Assembly: GCF_020921035.1 (NCBI RefSeq) | Contig: NC_063154.1 | Coordinates: 2,976,001 to 3,040,000, forward strand | Direction of reading: 5' to 3' | Length of the DNA: 64,000 nt | DNA from: Rhodamnia argentea | Lineage: Eukaryota; Streptophyta; Magnoliopsida; Myrtales; Myrtaceae | In this document: positions 1-11,622 of the stretch, piece after piece | Layout of the letters: each line of letters opens with the position of its first letter | How positions within the stretch are numbered: the stretch's first letter is position 1 | The notes under the pieces: model-generated | The model's input: only the letters and a program-made list of their open reading frames with translations | Databases searched by the model: none | What the model was told of the DNA's origin: nothing | Translations under genes and position numbers: made by a program

Positions 1-1
1 C

Positions 2-1531
2 GAAGGGACTCTGTTGAAGGACCCAGACCTATTCTCCTACTTCATGCTGATGGCGTTTGAAGCGTCCAACTTGCTACGTTTTGTTCTGTTGCTGTTGCTA
101 TGGCCCGTGATCGGCTGCCTCGATGCGGTCGGGATGGAAGATTACGGGTTGAAGCTCATGATCTTTGTTGCCCTAGCTGGGGTTCCAGAATCCGAGATTG
201 AAGCGGTGTCTAGAGCCGTCTTGCCGAAGTTTTACATGGACGATTTGAATGGGGATGCTTGGAGGGAGTTCAGCGGCTACGAGAAGAGGGTGGTGGTGAC
301 CAGGATGCCAGGAGTGATGGTGGAGAGGTTTGCAAAGGAGCATTTGAGGGCCGACGAAGTCATCGGAAGCGAGCTCACCGTGAACGGATTTGGGTATGCC
401 ACGGGCTTTGTCGAGGGCGGAGTTCATGCCGCCTCCAACCATGTCGACAAGCTCTTTGGCGATGGTGAAAGGCCTTCTAAAGGGCTAGGAAGGCGAGGCC
501 TTTCATTTCTCTCTCTTTGCAAGGTCTGTATACGACTCGCTATCCATGGCTAAATTCATAGACACCACTTCGATTCATGGACAATCGGCTTCCCTCTTTG
601 CTTACAGGAGCAAAAGCATCCACCCTTCGCTGGAAAGCAGTACAACCTAGAGCCTCCCGAGCCGCTCAAGGTGATCTTCCACGACGGCAGGCTTGCAAAA
701 CGCCCTACCCCAGTAATGGCCTTCTTGACCCTCGTTTGGATGCCCGTTGGGATAGTACTAGCCGTCATCCGCATCGTTGTGGGCTTGATCTTGCCTATCG
801 GCATCATGCGGATCATCGCGCCGATATTGGGAGGTAGAGTCATCGTCAAAGGAAAACCACCGCCCCCCGTTTCCCGAGACAAAGCCAGCGGCGTCTTGTT
901 CGTTTGCACTCACCGCACCCTAATGGACCCTGTGGTCCTCTCCACTGCTCTTGGCCGCAAGATCCCGGCCGTCATCTATTCCTTGTCGAAGCTATCAGAG
1001 ATCTTGTCGCCGATACCTACAATCCGCTTAACCCGAACCCGAGAAGCCGACCGAGAGAAGATCAAGGACCAACTGTCAAAAGGCGATTTAGCGGTGTGCC
1101 CTGAGGGGACGACATGCCGAGAACCATTCCTCCTGAGGTTCAGCGCGCTATTCGCCGAGTTAACCGATCAAATAGTGCCTGTCGCGATGAACTATAGAGT
1201 TGGGCTGTTTCACGCGACAACAGCTAGAGGATGGAAGGCCATGGACTCCATTTTCTTTTTCATGAACCCTAGACCTATCTACGAGGTGACCTTCTTGAAC
1301 CAACTGCCGGTTGAGGCGACCTGCTCTTCCGGGAAGAGCCCAATTGACGTCGCCAACTATGTCCAGAGGCTCTTGGGGACCACGTTAGGATTCGAGTGCA
1401 CCAACTTGACTCGAAAGGACAAGTACAGAGTTCTTGCTGGGAACGACGGAAATGTGTCAACATCGTCGTACACTTCGTTATTTGATCGCGTCAAAAGAGT
1501 CGTGAGCACGTTCAAGCCCTTCATTCATTGA
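2..1531 (+). CDS. GPAT5: Glycerol-3-phosphate sn-2 acyltransferase, GPAT5/GPAT7 type (5' partial)
   Basis: Transfers an acyl group from acyl-CoA to the sn-2 position of glycerol-3-phosphate; GPAT5/7 family members supply suberin monomers at the ER. Exons are 2-523 and 608-1531. The 84-bp intron (GTCTG..TTACAG) is phase 0, a multiple of three, and contains an in-frame TAA. The visible protein opens with [21 protein letters not shown], the degenerate HAD-like region typical of GPAT5/7, so the first few codons lie left of the window. The acyltransferase block follows: HRTLMD at nt 911-928 (H-x4-D motif), [22 protein letters not shown] near nt 1096-1140, and IVPVAMN. Hydrophobic segments lie near both the N-terminus and nt 710-830. 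The C-terminus [10 protein letters not shown] and the stretch [17 protein letters not shown] resemble Arabidopsis GPAT5 more than GPAT4/6/8. No frameshift is seen. Confidence 0.95.
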
Positions 1532-1891
1532 GATGGCCGTAGATCGCAACAAGACTAATCGATGGTTACATCTACTATGTAATATTCTCCAGGATACTAT
1601 TGTATCTTCTTCTTTTTTTTTAAGAAGTGAAGAGCCTTATTAGGACTTGACATGCCGCAAATCCTCTAGGTGCATAAGAAAGGGTTTGCATTCTTTCTTC
1701 TCTCTTCCTTTCCCTTTGTTTAGTCGGGAGATCAATATACACTAAACAAATGTGCGGAGATTTATTACCATTAATTGGGAGTTGATCCTGTTTCATGCAA
1801 AGTATGAAGGGAATGTTATTCAATCTCGATCACATTTGAAGTTGTTCAGTTAAGTAGATGTAGTCATGCACGCATGGCTAAGTTCGGCAAG

Positions 1892-2270
1892 GGGAAAGTG
1901 ACATAAATTACCCCTAAATTTTGGCTCGGCGTGCAATGTGGTATTTGAACTTTTAATTTGTTCAACGCGTAAAGTCGTTTCTAACTTTTAATTTGTTCAA
2001 TTTGATAATCTAGCTCCTGAACTATATGAAAATATTCAATGATGTCTCTGAACTTGAATTAATGGAATGACAATATCAAACATTTTCATATAATGTAGGG
2101 ACTGAATTGAACATATAACAAAAGTTCAGGGACTGTTTTGAACAAATTTAAAGCTGTAAGATGATACTGCATATTGGACAAAAGTTTTGGGACTATATTG
2201 AGCAAAACAAAATTTTAGAGATCACGTTACTTATTTAGCCCAAGTTTATAAACCATTTGTGTCATTTTTC
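1892..2270. mobile_element. Palindromic MITE, family A copy 1
   Basis: The left end (GGGAAAGTGACATAAATT) is the near-reverse complement of the right end (AATTT..GTGTCATTTTTCG), and the arms continue to pair inward through phrases of the type 'ctgaactttt..ttgttcaa'. The element has no coding potential. A second copy of the same palindrome lies at 39135-39435. Target duplications were not resolved. Confidence 0.6.
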
Positions 2271-3749
2271 GTTCGACAACCAGTCAGGCCTCTAGCAGAC
2301 ATCAAACGGTCATGATTATCAATGAGTTCCTGTGAGCTAGATAAGACAAAAGTAGCTCTGCAACTTCAATGAACTTAAGGTTGGAAAGAAGAGATTGGTT
2401 TAGTCAAGTCGTCTCGATAAGGTCAACTGGACGAGAAGCTTCGTAGCTCGGGGCAATTGTTTAGCCTCACTCTCAAACCAAACCATACACAAAGGCAAAT
2501 CTTAAAATACACTTTGCTATCGACTGATTGGCCATGTCGAGGACTTAGGTTTTCTTTTAAAAATGTCAAAAGTTTGAGTGAGATGCAGCATATGCCGGGT
2601 CATTCGAATCACGTAAACATCTCTCGTTCGTAGGAGATCTTTGAAAACTTTGTTCTAAAAATTCATTTTTGTCCCATTTCAACACCTAGTGTTTCCAGCA
2701 TCAGTTTAACCTAGTGATGACAATAAGAGAGCTCGCTCGATCATTTGATGAAGAGATTAATCAAGAAAAGTACGCCGTTACTGGTAGGTACGCGTGTGAT
2801 ATCTTGACCAACCGAGTCGTAAATAATCCACAGTGGATAATTACGCGCTTCTCTAATATTGGTCATGTTCGACGACCTAAAAAAGAATATGCAGAATCAA
2901 AAAACATGAAATGAGATGTCAAAAATCTCTTGAGTTCTCTCCTTTCTCATTTTGCCTCTGCCAGCACTAGTCCTCGCCCTACGCCGCTGCCACCATCTTC
3001 ATCGCCCGTGGTCGAGCTCTCTTGGCCATTGACGGTGACGCAGCCAAAACTCTTTTTGGCGCGGTGAATATCATCATACAAAACATCTAAAGGCATAAGA
3101 GCTATGACATCCAATATGCACAATATGGCAATTAGCGAGGATAGTTGTCCTCATTAAGTTTTCATTACCCTCTGTCTCTCGTCAAGTCTCCGTGAGATTT
3201 TATAGGATTATTACCAACTGTTATAAAAGTTTAAGCTGTTAGATGAAGCGTTGTTTAGTATTTAATTACTCTAACAATCTCTCTTTCTCATTAGTTTGTT
3301 CGTTGCCGGTCGGGTTTGTGCGGCGTGATGCCGCAGTGGTCGCCACCCAGGTTGTCGCTAGTTTTAACCACCAAGCCTTAAGAGAGAGAGAGAGATACAG
3401 CAAGCCAGCGATCCTAAGCTAGACGGTGGCGACAGGACGAGGCATGACAGCAGCGGCTCCGTGGCGGGGCTGGCTGTGCAAGTGCATCTGTGGCGAGACA
3501 TGTACATCAGGGTTGGTGGGGATCGGGGATGCAGCTACTATTACCAGCCATTGCTTCTTCTATTGTTCCAAGGGCTAACTTTACAGGGAGTTTTAATTTA
3601 CCCGAATCCTCTAAGATCCGAGTGTCGTAGACAAAAGGCCATCGGGCTCATCCGACCAAAGAAATGGGCCTAGATTAGGCGAGAGTTGACCAATCCAGAA
3701 CCTCGTTGTACCTAGGATTTTTGTCGGGAGGTAGTATTGGATTACCAAC

Positions 3750-4250
3750 ACTTGTATCAGAAAATTAATAAAAAAAAGTTTTAAATCTATTATAATTTTC
3801 TTTTCTTTTCTTTTCTTTTTCCCTTCTCTTTACTTTTTTTTTTTTGGTGACTCTCACCGGCATTAGGTGAGAGCATTGCGGCCCTCACCGGATCTAGGCG
3901 AGGGGCTGCACGCCCTCCCTCATTGCCGGTGAGTTATGAGGATCGTCGGTGGGCCTGGCCCCCCCCAAAAAAAAAGTAAAGAGAAGGAAAAGAAAATTAA
4001 AATAAAAAATTGAAAAAAATTAAAATATATATTAAAATATTATTTAAAATGACAACATAAGCGCGTGCCGAGCAACTTAGGATGGCTGGCATCCATGTCA
4101 ACAACTTCTAGTCAAAATTGATCGAATGAGTTGAATTGACATATATACAAAAGGTTTAGGACACAATCGGCAAAGCAAAAGGGTTTTAAAACTGAATTGG
4201 TATAATTACGATGAATGGATGACCTTTTTTTATAATTTTCCCCACTTATA
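3750..4250. mobile_element. TIR element remnant with GC-rich core
   Basis: The right arm at about 4105-4250 carries the phrases 'attgacatatatacaaaaggtttaggac' and 'aactgaattggtataattacg', which recur inverted in many elements of this window. The interior at 3840-3965 is a GC-rich block with 'ctcaccggcattaggtgag' inverted motifs flanked by A/T tracts. The left end is worn and its border is approximate. Confidence 0.45.
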
Positions 4251-7190
4251 TCCTGGAGACTTCCCATCGATCGGAACTGTACCAAGAAGGGTTTATGTAA
4301 CATAAGGTAACAAGGGTGACGTCTCCCCAGTCCCATGGTTGTACTTGTACCCATCCAAGCACTTGAGTAATACGAGCATCCTCTCGGGGAACTCCTCTCT
4401 AAAATCCTCTTCGTTAAATGTGAATGTAGGAGCGAGAGCCGGCTTACTTTAGGTCAAACAGGACGAATCGAAGCTTTAAGTGCTGCACGGTTCATGATCC
4501 AAATCGTCAGCCCGCGACACCAATCCACGGATCAATTTACTTAATGGGCAGATTAGATCGTGATTATTATAAGCAGCGATGATAACGCAATGCATGACGC
4601 ACGCGGGTTAAGACAGAATGGAATGTCGCGTCGGCACTTGGATAATAATCTGTTTTAATTCTAATTTTTGACTAATGCATTGTTCATGGACATCGCCAAG
4701 CTTAGATGTGTTTGTTTCTTTGGTGGTGAAGACGCCTTTCAACCGCACAAACCACGTAGGGAGAGATTTTCTAGCTTCAAAGTGGGCGTTTGATATGGTT
4801 TCTGGTCGCTGGCTACGACATATTCTTCCGTTTCTATAAGATGTCTGAGAAGCACGTGTTGATCCACCGAATACATTACGTATGGGAAGGAAAATTATCC
4901 AAAAAATTTTAAACTTATTGCACAGCGGCCAATTCAGTTCTAAATTTTTCGGTTTGATCAATTTAGTCTTGACCCTTTTGACGATTTGTCAATGTAACCA
5001 TTCCGACCGACTTTAACCAGAAATCAATGAGGTGAATATTTTCGTAATTTTTCTATACTTTCTAAATTATTTCCTAGATTTCCCTCTACTCATCGCCGGT
5101 CGCATGCGAGGGCTCGAGGGCCGTGATGCCCATGCCGGATCTCAGCAAGGCAAAAGGTGTTGCGACCACGTCGAAATCAGGCATGGCGAGGCTAAATTAG
5201 AGGAGGTATATGCATGTACGCAAATTTTGAAGAATCAATTCCGGGGATCTATTCTTTCTTATTTTTCTTCATTTTTATTAATTATTGCTATTTTTTACTC
5301 GAAGGCTTTCTTGTGGGCCCGGGCACCGGCAGAGTTCGAGTATAGGATGAATCCAAAAGAGTTCCGATTCTCCTTATCGGGGATAAAACTTTAATAAATC
5401 ACCGAAAGGTCAAATTCTCTCTTCCTTATTGCGATGCCGCCGGACGCATATATTCCAGTCAAAGTCGTCGTCCCTTCAATAATATCACGACTTTCTTTCT
5501 ATAACGAGAAAACGGAAAAAAGAATTTCTCCTTAAGCTTAATAATTAAAAAAAAAAGACAATAATATTATGCAAATTAAAGTTGGTGAATAGAAATCTTT
5601 TACCGGAACAGAGAAAGGATCGAGAAAGGAAGAGGTCCGTAAGGAATTAACCATTAATCTCATCGAAGAGGTAGAAAGCTAGTCTTGAAAACCCCGCTAA
5701 AGCCTCTGATCTCGTCCTGATTTTTCCTTAAAACCTTTTTCTTAAATTTGTCTTTGGTGTGTCGGGATAAGGATTTCTCATGACACTGAAATTAATTCGG
5801 ATCAAACCACGGCGTAAATGTATCCGCTTGTGAATTTTTTTATGCCGTGAAAATTATTGCGATGAGAGCATGGAACCAGCGTGCTAATTTGAGATTTATT
5901 TTTATTTTTTTTCCGCATTGCCCTCAAACATTTTCTCGGGAAAAAAAGGAGAAAAGATGAGAAAATTCCCATACTTTCTCGGTAGCTTTTCCATGAATTT
6001 CTCGAAGCGTCATCATTATTATTGGCGAGTGGGCTTCGCTTTCGCACCTTCTTTGCGCATGGCCACGGTGCGAAAGTTCCCTTGCGGTCAGCTTTTCAGC
6101 TTTTTTTGGTTCGTTTTTTTTTTTTTTTCCGGAAGTGAAAGCTGAAAAAGGGAAAGAGCCAAAAGCAAAATAATAAAGAAAGAACCCAGCGAATAACTTT
6201 TTTTTTTTCGAAAAAGGGTCAAATTAGTGGGACAATTTGGAGAAAAAAAAAAGGACACCTGCTCCATTTTCCTTAATTTCTGCGAAACAGGTGTTGGGTG
6301 AGCCGACCTCTAAAATCGATTGATTAATCAAGATAAATTTTTTTCTCTCTCATTTATCTAATTGTCATTTTTTTTTTCCGATTTTGGCTCTGCCTATCTG
6401 TAGAGCGTGAGAAAACCCCACATTTATGACATTAGCATCTAACTTGTGTCCTGTCTATAGAGAGCAAAAATTGAACTCTGCACATATGATGCTAGTATCC
6501 TTACTTCCTAATTCCTTATCAATAAAGTCGTACACCTGTTGACAATTAAGATAGTGTTAACATGTAAACTTTTGGTAAGTTTCTAAAGACTATATACTAT
6601 ACTAATCGCATTAATAACTCCTCGAGAAGTTTTCTCAATCGATGGGATTTTGGGGGTAATGCATAGGCGGATGGTCGCCCAAAGGACTGGTTGGTAATTG
6701 TGATTTTCCAAACAAAATAGTCATTAACCAACTACATGCGGGGTCCACAGAATAGTTCGCCCGCCATGGGGAGCAATCGCATGTTCCGAGAACATCAGCA
6801 TGCACTTCGCTTTTAATCAATAGATATACATATTTTTTTAAAAATATTTTTTTCAAATTAGTTATATTTTGTGAAGCAAACGGAGCCTTAATTAGTACAA
6901 AGATGCTAATGAATTATATGCGGAATACAAAGACCAATTCATGACCTTGGTTTATTAAGTAATATAATATGGTGCGATTATGTATATGTACACACACTAG
7001 CGTTTGTCATTCATATTGCTAACATTATATTAAGGCTAAAGGAAAGTTCATATTCAATCACCCCGTTGGTTAACCTACATGCATGAGTCGTCCAAAGGAT
7101 GAATTACAAAAGAAAGAGTCAAATGGTTTCCAAATCACGAGACTTGAGGGTATCTAATGTAATTTCCAGTCATGATGGCTCATTTGCGAG

Positions 7191-7495
7191 GGGAAAATTG
7201 TTGGAAAAAGTCATAAGCATATTGTACGGAGGCCAATTCAGTCATAAACATTTCAATTTTGCCACTTCGGTCCCGAACAATTTGGAAATTTGCCAAGTAT
7301 TCTTCACAACTCGCTGATGTGGATGCCGACGTCTTAGGTGACACAACCCGGTGTTAGCGATTTCGGATCAAAATTGATTAGGATGACTATATTGACAAAT
7401 CATCCGAATGTTTATGGCTGAATTTGCGAAATCGAAAGGTTTATGATCGAACCGGCTATCGTATAATAGATTTATGATACTTAAGAAATTATTCC
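7191..7495. mobile_element. Short TIR element (MITE)
   Basis: The left end GGGAAAATTGTTGGAAAAAGTCATAAGC is matched on the opposite strand at the right border ('gatttatgatacttaagaaatt'). Subterminal 'ccaattcagtcataaacatttc' pairs with 'gaatgtttatggctgaatttgc'. No coding capacity. It belongs to the same broad group as the elements at 8637-9511, 36386-36703 and 46507-47673. Confidence 0.5.
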
Positions 7496-8636
7496 GCTTT
7501 TGCATATGTGCATCACGTTGCATAAAAAAGTTTAGATTTTTGATTTTCTTTTGACTTTGAGAAAGTATTCGTCATAGAAGATGAAGAAAACATGCCCTTC
7601 ATGTCCCCGTGCGTCATAGGCAGACCATCTAGTGCTTCAAATTCAGTGAACATGGTCGACTTCTCTCAACAGCCTTTAACCACTCCTTAGAATAGGGTAC
7701 ATGGCCGGTGAGATAATGACGACTAGAGTAATTTTAAACTCCAATCTTATCATTTGATGGTTTCTTAATCAGAGGTTTCTTGTCTTAATTGACAATTAGA
7801 ACAGAACGCCCGCCACAAACATCTTAACAAAAGGGTTTTGAGTATTTTTCCATTCTTAATTGTCACAAGTGATTAATTACAAGCTCTCATCCACAACTTC
7901 CCCTTCCGTGCGCCTATTGCTTTCTCCTAATTAGAAAAAAAAAATGTTTCCTCTCTCTGACTTTTACTAGCATCCCCACACCCTAATTCATTTACTAGTA
8001 GGGCCGTATACCTATTGACGGATTGTGACGAATTGATTCGGTCAATTTTAACTCCTTCTGAATCCCTTCAAATATGGAGGGAATTGTGTATTGCCTAACA
8101 ATTTCCTTTTTCTTTACTCATACTCTTATTTTACATCTGTCATAAACTACACAAAGGATGTACGTGTCATAATACGTTATCTTCTTTTCTTACTCATCGC
8201 TGGCATCCGAATGACATCACGACTCAGTCCTTTGAAATCGGTTCTCTTCGCAATTATCTAAAACCCCTTCTTTTCCTTCCTAATCGGTCCATCCAAATCA
8301 AACCCGAGACAATAGTTTATGTCAATAGTAATTAGTAAATTATATTAGGGATAAGCATAATAGACCGATCGAATTAGGAACCGCTTGGAAGGGACCAAAT
8401 GGGGAACTACCCGGATCGGACCAAATCGGTTGGTTGGGTCTAGTTCCCGGTTCCAAGGGGTGGACCAATCGGATCGGATCGAATTACATTAAAAAAAAAA
8501 AAAAACCTAAACCTAAGATGTTTAAGATGCTTAGTATGCCTTTCGGGTTTAGCGAATATACTGTGCAATTAACGAGAGGTAGTCCGATGAATACATCGTT
8601 CTGAAAAAAAATATAACGATTTATGGAAAAATTACC

Positions 8637-9511
8637 GGAAAAATTACCAAAAAAATCATAAACTTATTGCAATTGTGTCAATTCAATGCTAAACATTTTT
8701 TTTACCTATTCAGTTCTAAACCTTTTGTAATCGTGTCAATTCAGTACATTCGGCCAATTTTAGCTAACTGGTGCCGACATGGACACTGGTCATCCGGCGA
8801 CATAATATTTTAGTATATTTTTTTGAATTTTTTTTCTTGGACCTCAGCGACCAGCCAAAAGTGACGGTCGGTGAGGGCAAGCCTCACCGTCTCTGGGCAA
8901 TGCTGGACCTCACCAGCCCAAATCCTCAATGGGAACCCCCAACTCCAGCCTCAAATTAGGAAACCCTATCATCGACAATGTTGACATTCTCCTTGGGGAA
9001 TAAATTGAGTTGCATAATCAACTTCTTGGCGTGGACAGAGGAGAAACTCGACTGCGCGAGGTGGAGGTCACCCACGTTCGTCATGGAGGTGGACGGAGAC
9101 GCGAGCAGGAGGGCGAGAAACAGAGAAACGAGCTTCAGTTGCTCCATTTCCTTCACCGAGCCGCGATCGGTCCCGCGGATGGGATTTCAGATTTGGGCTA
9201 GTGAGGCTTAGCCTCACCTAGCACCAGCAAGGCCGAGCCTGCCAGCCAGCTAGAGAAGGAAGAAGAAGAGGGAAGAAAAAAGAAAGAAAGAAAAAGAAAA
9301 AAAAAAGAAAGAGAAAAAAAAAAATTAAAACATCATGTCGCCGGACGGTTAGTGCCGGTTGGTGTCTACGTAAGTGCCGATTGGACAAAATTGGCTGGAT
9401 TGACTAAAATGACACAATTGTAAAATATTTAGGATTGAATCGGTAAAAAAAAATTAGGACTGAATTGGCACGATTGTAATAAACTTAAAATTTATTTTTG
9501 TGATTTTCTCC
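8637..9511. mobile_element. Pack-type TIR element carrying a carboxypeptidase gene fragment
   Basis: Arms of about 150 bp are inverted copies: 'aaacttattgcaattgtgtc' on the left pairs with 'cacgattgtaataaactt' on the right, followed on both sides by 'aattcagt.ctaaa' phrases. The interior (8830-9250) is GC-rich and includes a recognisable host-gene fragment on the minus strand (separate entry). Long arms and captured gene DNA are typical of Mutator-like Pack elements; the flanking 9-mers (8628-8636, 9512-9520) are only weakly alike. Confidence 0.6.
8885..9147 (-). pseudogene. Captured 5' fragment of a serine carboxypeptidase-like (SCPL47-49 type) gene
   Basis: Reading leftwards from the ATG at 9147, the frame gives a signal peptide (MEQLKLVSLFLALLLASPS) and then a propeptide part ending HAKKLIMQLNLFPKENVNIV, the start region of the SCPL47/48/49 serine carboxypeptidases. 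The frame then stops at 8959-8956. A +1 shift restores FPNLRLELGVPIEDLGW, matching the family's FPNL..GVSVEDLGHHAGYY stretch, before another stop. No catalytic Ser-Asp-His region is present. It lies inside the TIR element 8637-9511, so it is best read as a transduplicated, decayed gene piece. Family recognition is from memory of the conserved N-terminal motif. Confidence 0.65.
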
Positions 9512-11227
9512 AAATTATAAAAAAAAAATGCCATCAATCCGATTATTGGACCGCTTGAGAGTTGGACCGGATCGGTAGGTTGGATCCGATCTTAGGACCT
9601 TTTGGTTCGATTCTTGATCCTTGAAATTGGGAACCGGTCCTCTTGATTTGGTTTCGGGGTGAGATCAGATCGGATCAAAAATCGATCACCCCTAATTGAT
9701 GTAGAATATAGAAGGATAAATTGTGAATAAACCAATAGAGCGGAAGGCTTTGAAATGGTAGAACTTCCTAAAAATGGGGAGACCACTGGGACTCACTGAC
9801 AATTAAACTACCCAAAAACCCAGCTCCATTAGGTAAAGTTAGGCTTTCTGACCCCCCATAAAAAAGAGGGTAAAGTTAGGCAGGCCCAATTGGAATCGAG
9901 ATCTGCGTCCACGTGGCAAGAGTAATTTTTGTCTTGTAATCTGGTTTTATATATATAGACACACACACCAAGAAAACGTTATGCAAACGGCGTTAGCCGC
10001 CCATGATTGATGTCCACAAAGCATCGACCATAACGCGGCCCTTACTTAAAGGAGGAACAAGGAAGTGGTGACGGGTCAGACAACCTCGTGGGCCCCACAC
10101 AATCACTTCGCAATCCACCCATGATTCGGACTCCCACGCGCTGTCCGAATCCCATTTGTTTTGTGGGGCGGGCGGGGCCGTCCACCCACCAAGTAGGCGC
10201 GCGCCTGGGGCCCCCACCCCTTCCCCGTAAAATTCCAGCCGGAATTAAGCTGGAATTTAGATATATCCACGTCATTCATCTTTATTTTTTTTTGTCAAAT
10301 TCATGTCATTTATCTAAAAAGCAAGGTATTTTCTTTCTTTCTCTCTTAATAATAACTCTCCTCTATATTCTAATTTTGACCTTATTTAATCGTATTCCAC
10401 CAACAATTTCAAAGAAAAAGTAATTCAATATCACCATCATATTTTATCCCGCCCGCTACAAGAATATAATTCTAATCTCACCTTTTCGCGTCGAATCTCA
10501 TCCCCATTTATTTTGTTTACGTATCTTTAAAAAAAAAAATCATTTTCTAATATTTGTTCTTGCAATTTTCTTAGCAAGATATGTAGTGGAAAATTAAACT
10601 TTCATTAACCGAAGTGATTTGGTACAAGCAATTTACATTTAGTATCTCGATGGCTTGAATTCTCAAAGGAATTGCAAATGAGATACTCGTATAGCTGCGA
10701 CGTAAATGCTCGGACTTTTTGGAGTTAGTTCGGTTTGAAGGATTTGATATTGCAATATAAAGCACGCAATGCGCCTTTATTACTTGTTAAGCAAAAATAT
10801 AAACAACTTCTTCATGAAGTGCTCTCTCGATCTCACGACCTACTTTGGTTTTTTCTATTGATCTCACGCTTTTTGCCAATATGCTTATAGATACATCCCC
10901 AAAATTTTACTTGGGATAAAATTAAAAAGACGCCGACAGCGATAACATATATGAAATTTATACAAAATTTCGAAAGTAGCATTTGGAGAGTGGCCTTCTT
11001 ATTTTTCCTTTTTATTGGATTACCTAAGAAGGTCCTGTAAATTCAATTCGAGCCTCCGCTGCACGCCGACGCGCCAAAATGAACATTGCGCCGCGCGCGT
11101 GCATTCGCTCCCGTCTGACCGGGTCGTCACTTGCAATTATCCAAAGGAAAAAAATTAAATACTTTAAACGACCTCCCGATCTAATTAGTGGGATTAAGCG
11201 ACGTCGTTTTATCTCCCCAAAGTGGAG

Positions 11228-11236
11228 CCACGTGTC
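11228..11236 (+). promoter_or_regulatory. G-box/ABRE-like motif upstream of the RDUF gene
   Basis: CCACGTGTC, about 390 bp upstream of the RDUF start codon, contains the ACGTGTC core bound by ABA-responsive bZIP factors. Arabidopsis RDUF1/2 are ABA-inducible, so the site fits, but function is inferred from motif and position only. Confidence 0.45.
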
Positions 11237-11622
11237 CTATCGCTAAAAGCTTAGATTACACGCTAACAGATGATAAACGCGGTTTCGCCGTTTCTCTCGT
11301 CTTCCACCCACGATCTCTCCTCTCTCCTCAATTTCCTCCCCCACAAGAAAGAGAGGGGAAAAGGGAAAAAAGATTTGATCTTGACTCTCCTCGGATGATC
11401 ATCCCAATTGAACCTCTCTTCATGGAATCCATCTTCTTCTTTGGTGTCGGTTCCGCGAATTAGGGTTTCTTTTTGGCTGATTGCGGAGGAAATCAACTCA
11501 GATTCGCTGGTGCTTGAGCCAAAGTCTTGATTTTTAGGGTTGTTGGGGTTGGGTTTTTGCTCCTTGGATCTGCAGGAGGGGAGGTGGGTTCGGGATTCGA
11601 TCACCGGATTTCGGGTCATTAG

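Larger units (their letters stand above)
8346..9694. mobile_element. hAT-like element, host of a nested insertion
   Basis: Termini TAGGGATAAGCA and CGATCACCCCTA fit the TAGGGGTG..CA end type also seen at 44897-45245 and 49912-50697. Both arms carry GGTCCGAT/GGAACCGGT-rich sequence in opposite orientation. The middle is occupied by a second TIR element (8637-9511). An 8-bp target duplication is not clear, so the outer borders are provisional. Confidence 0.45.
1532..11622. other. Gene-free spacer with degraded TIR elements
   Basis: About 10 kb of AT-rich DNA between GPAT5 and the RDUF gene. Open frames are short and match nothing I recognise. The inverted-repeat elements that can be delimited are listed separately (1892-2270, 3750-4250, 7191-7495, 8346-9694). 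Isolated ends of the same kind of element occur near 4880-5040. Long A/T runs and CT tracts are scattered. The last 450 bases are the presumed promoter and leader of the RDUF gene. Confidence 0.7.

Noticed and set aside
2714-2914. 66-codon frame starting MMTIRELARSFDEEINQEK
   Set aside because: The composition looks protein-like, but I recognise no family and see no promoter or splice continuation; too short to support.
9595-9620. tRNA B-box-like 'ggttcgattc'
   Set aside because: No A box or cloverleaf around it; it is part of the hAT-like arm.
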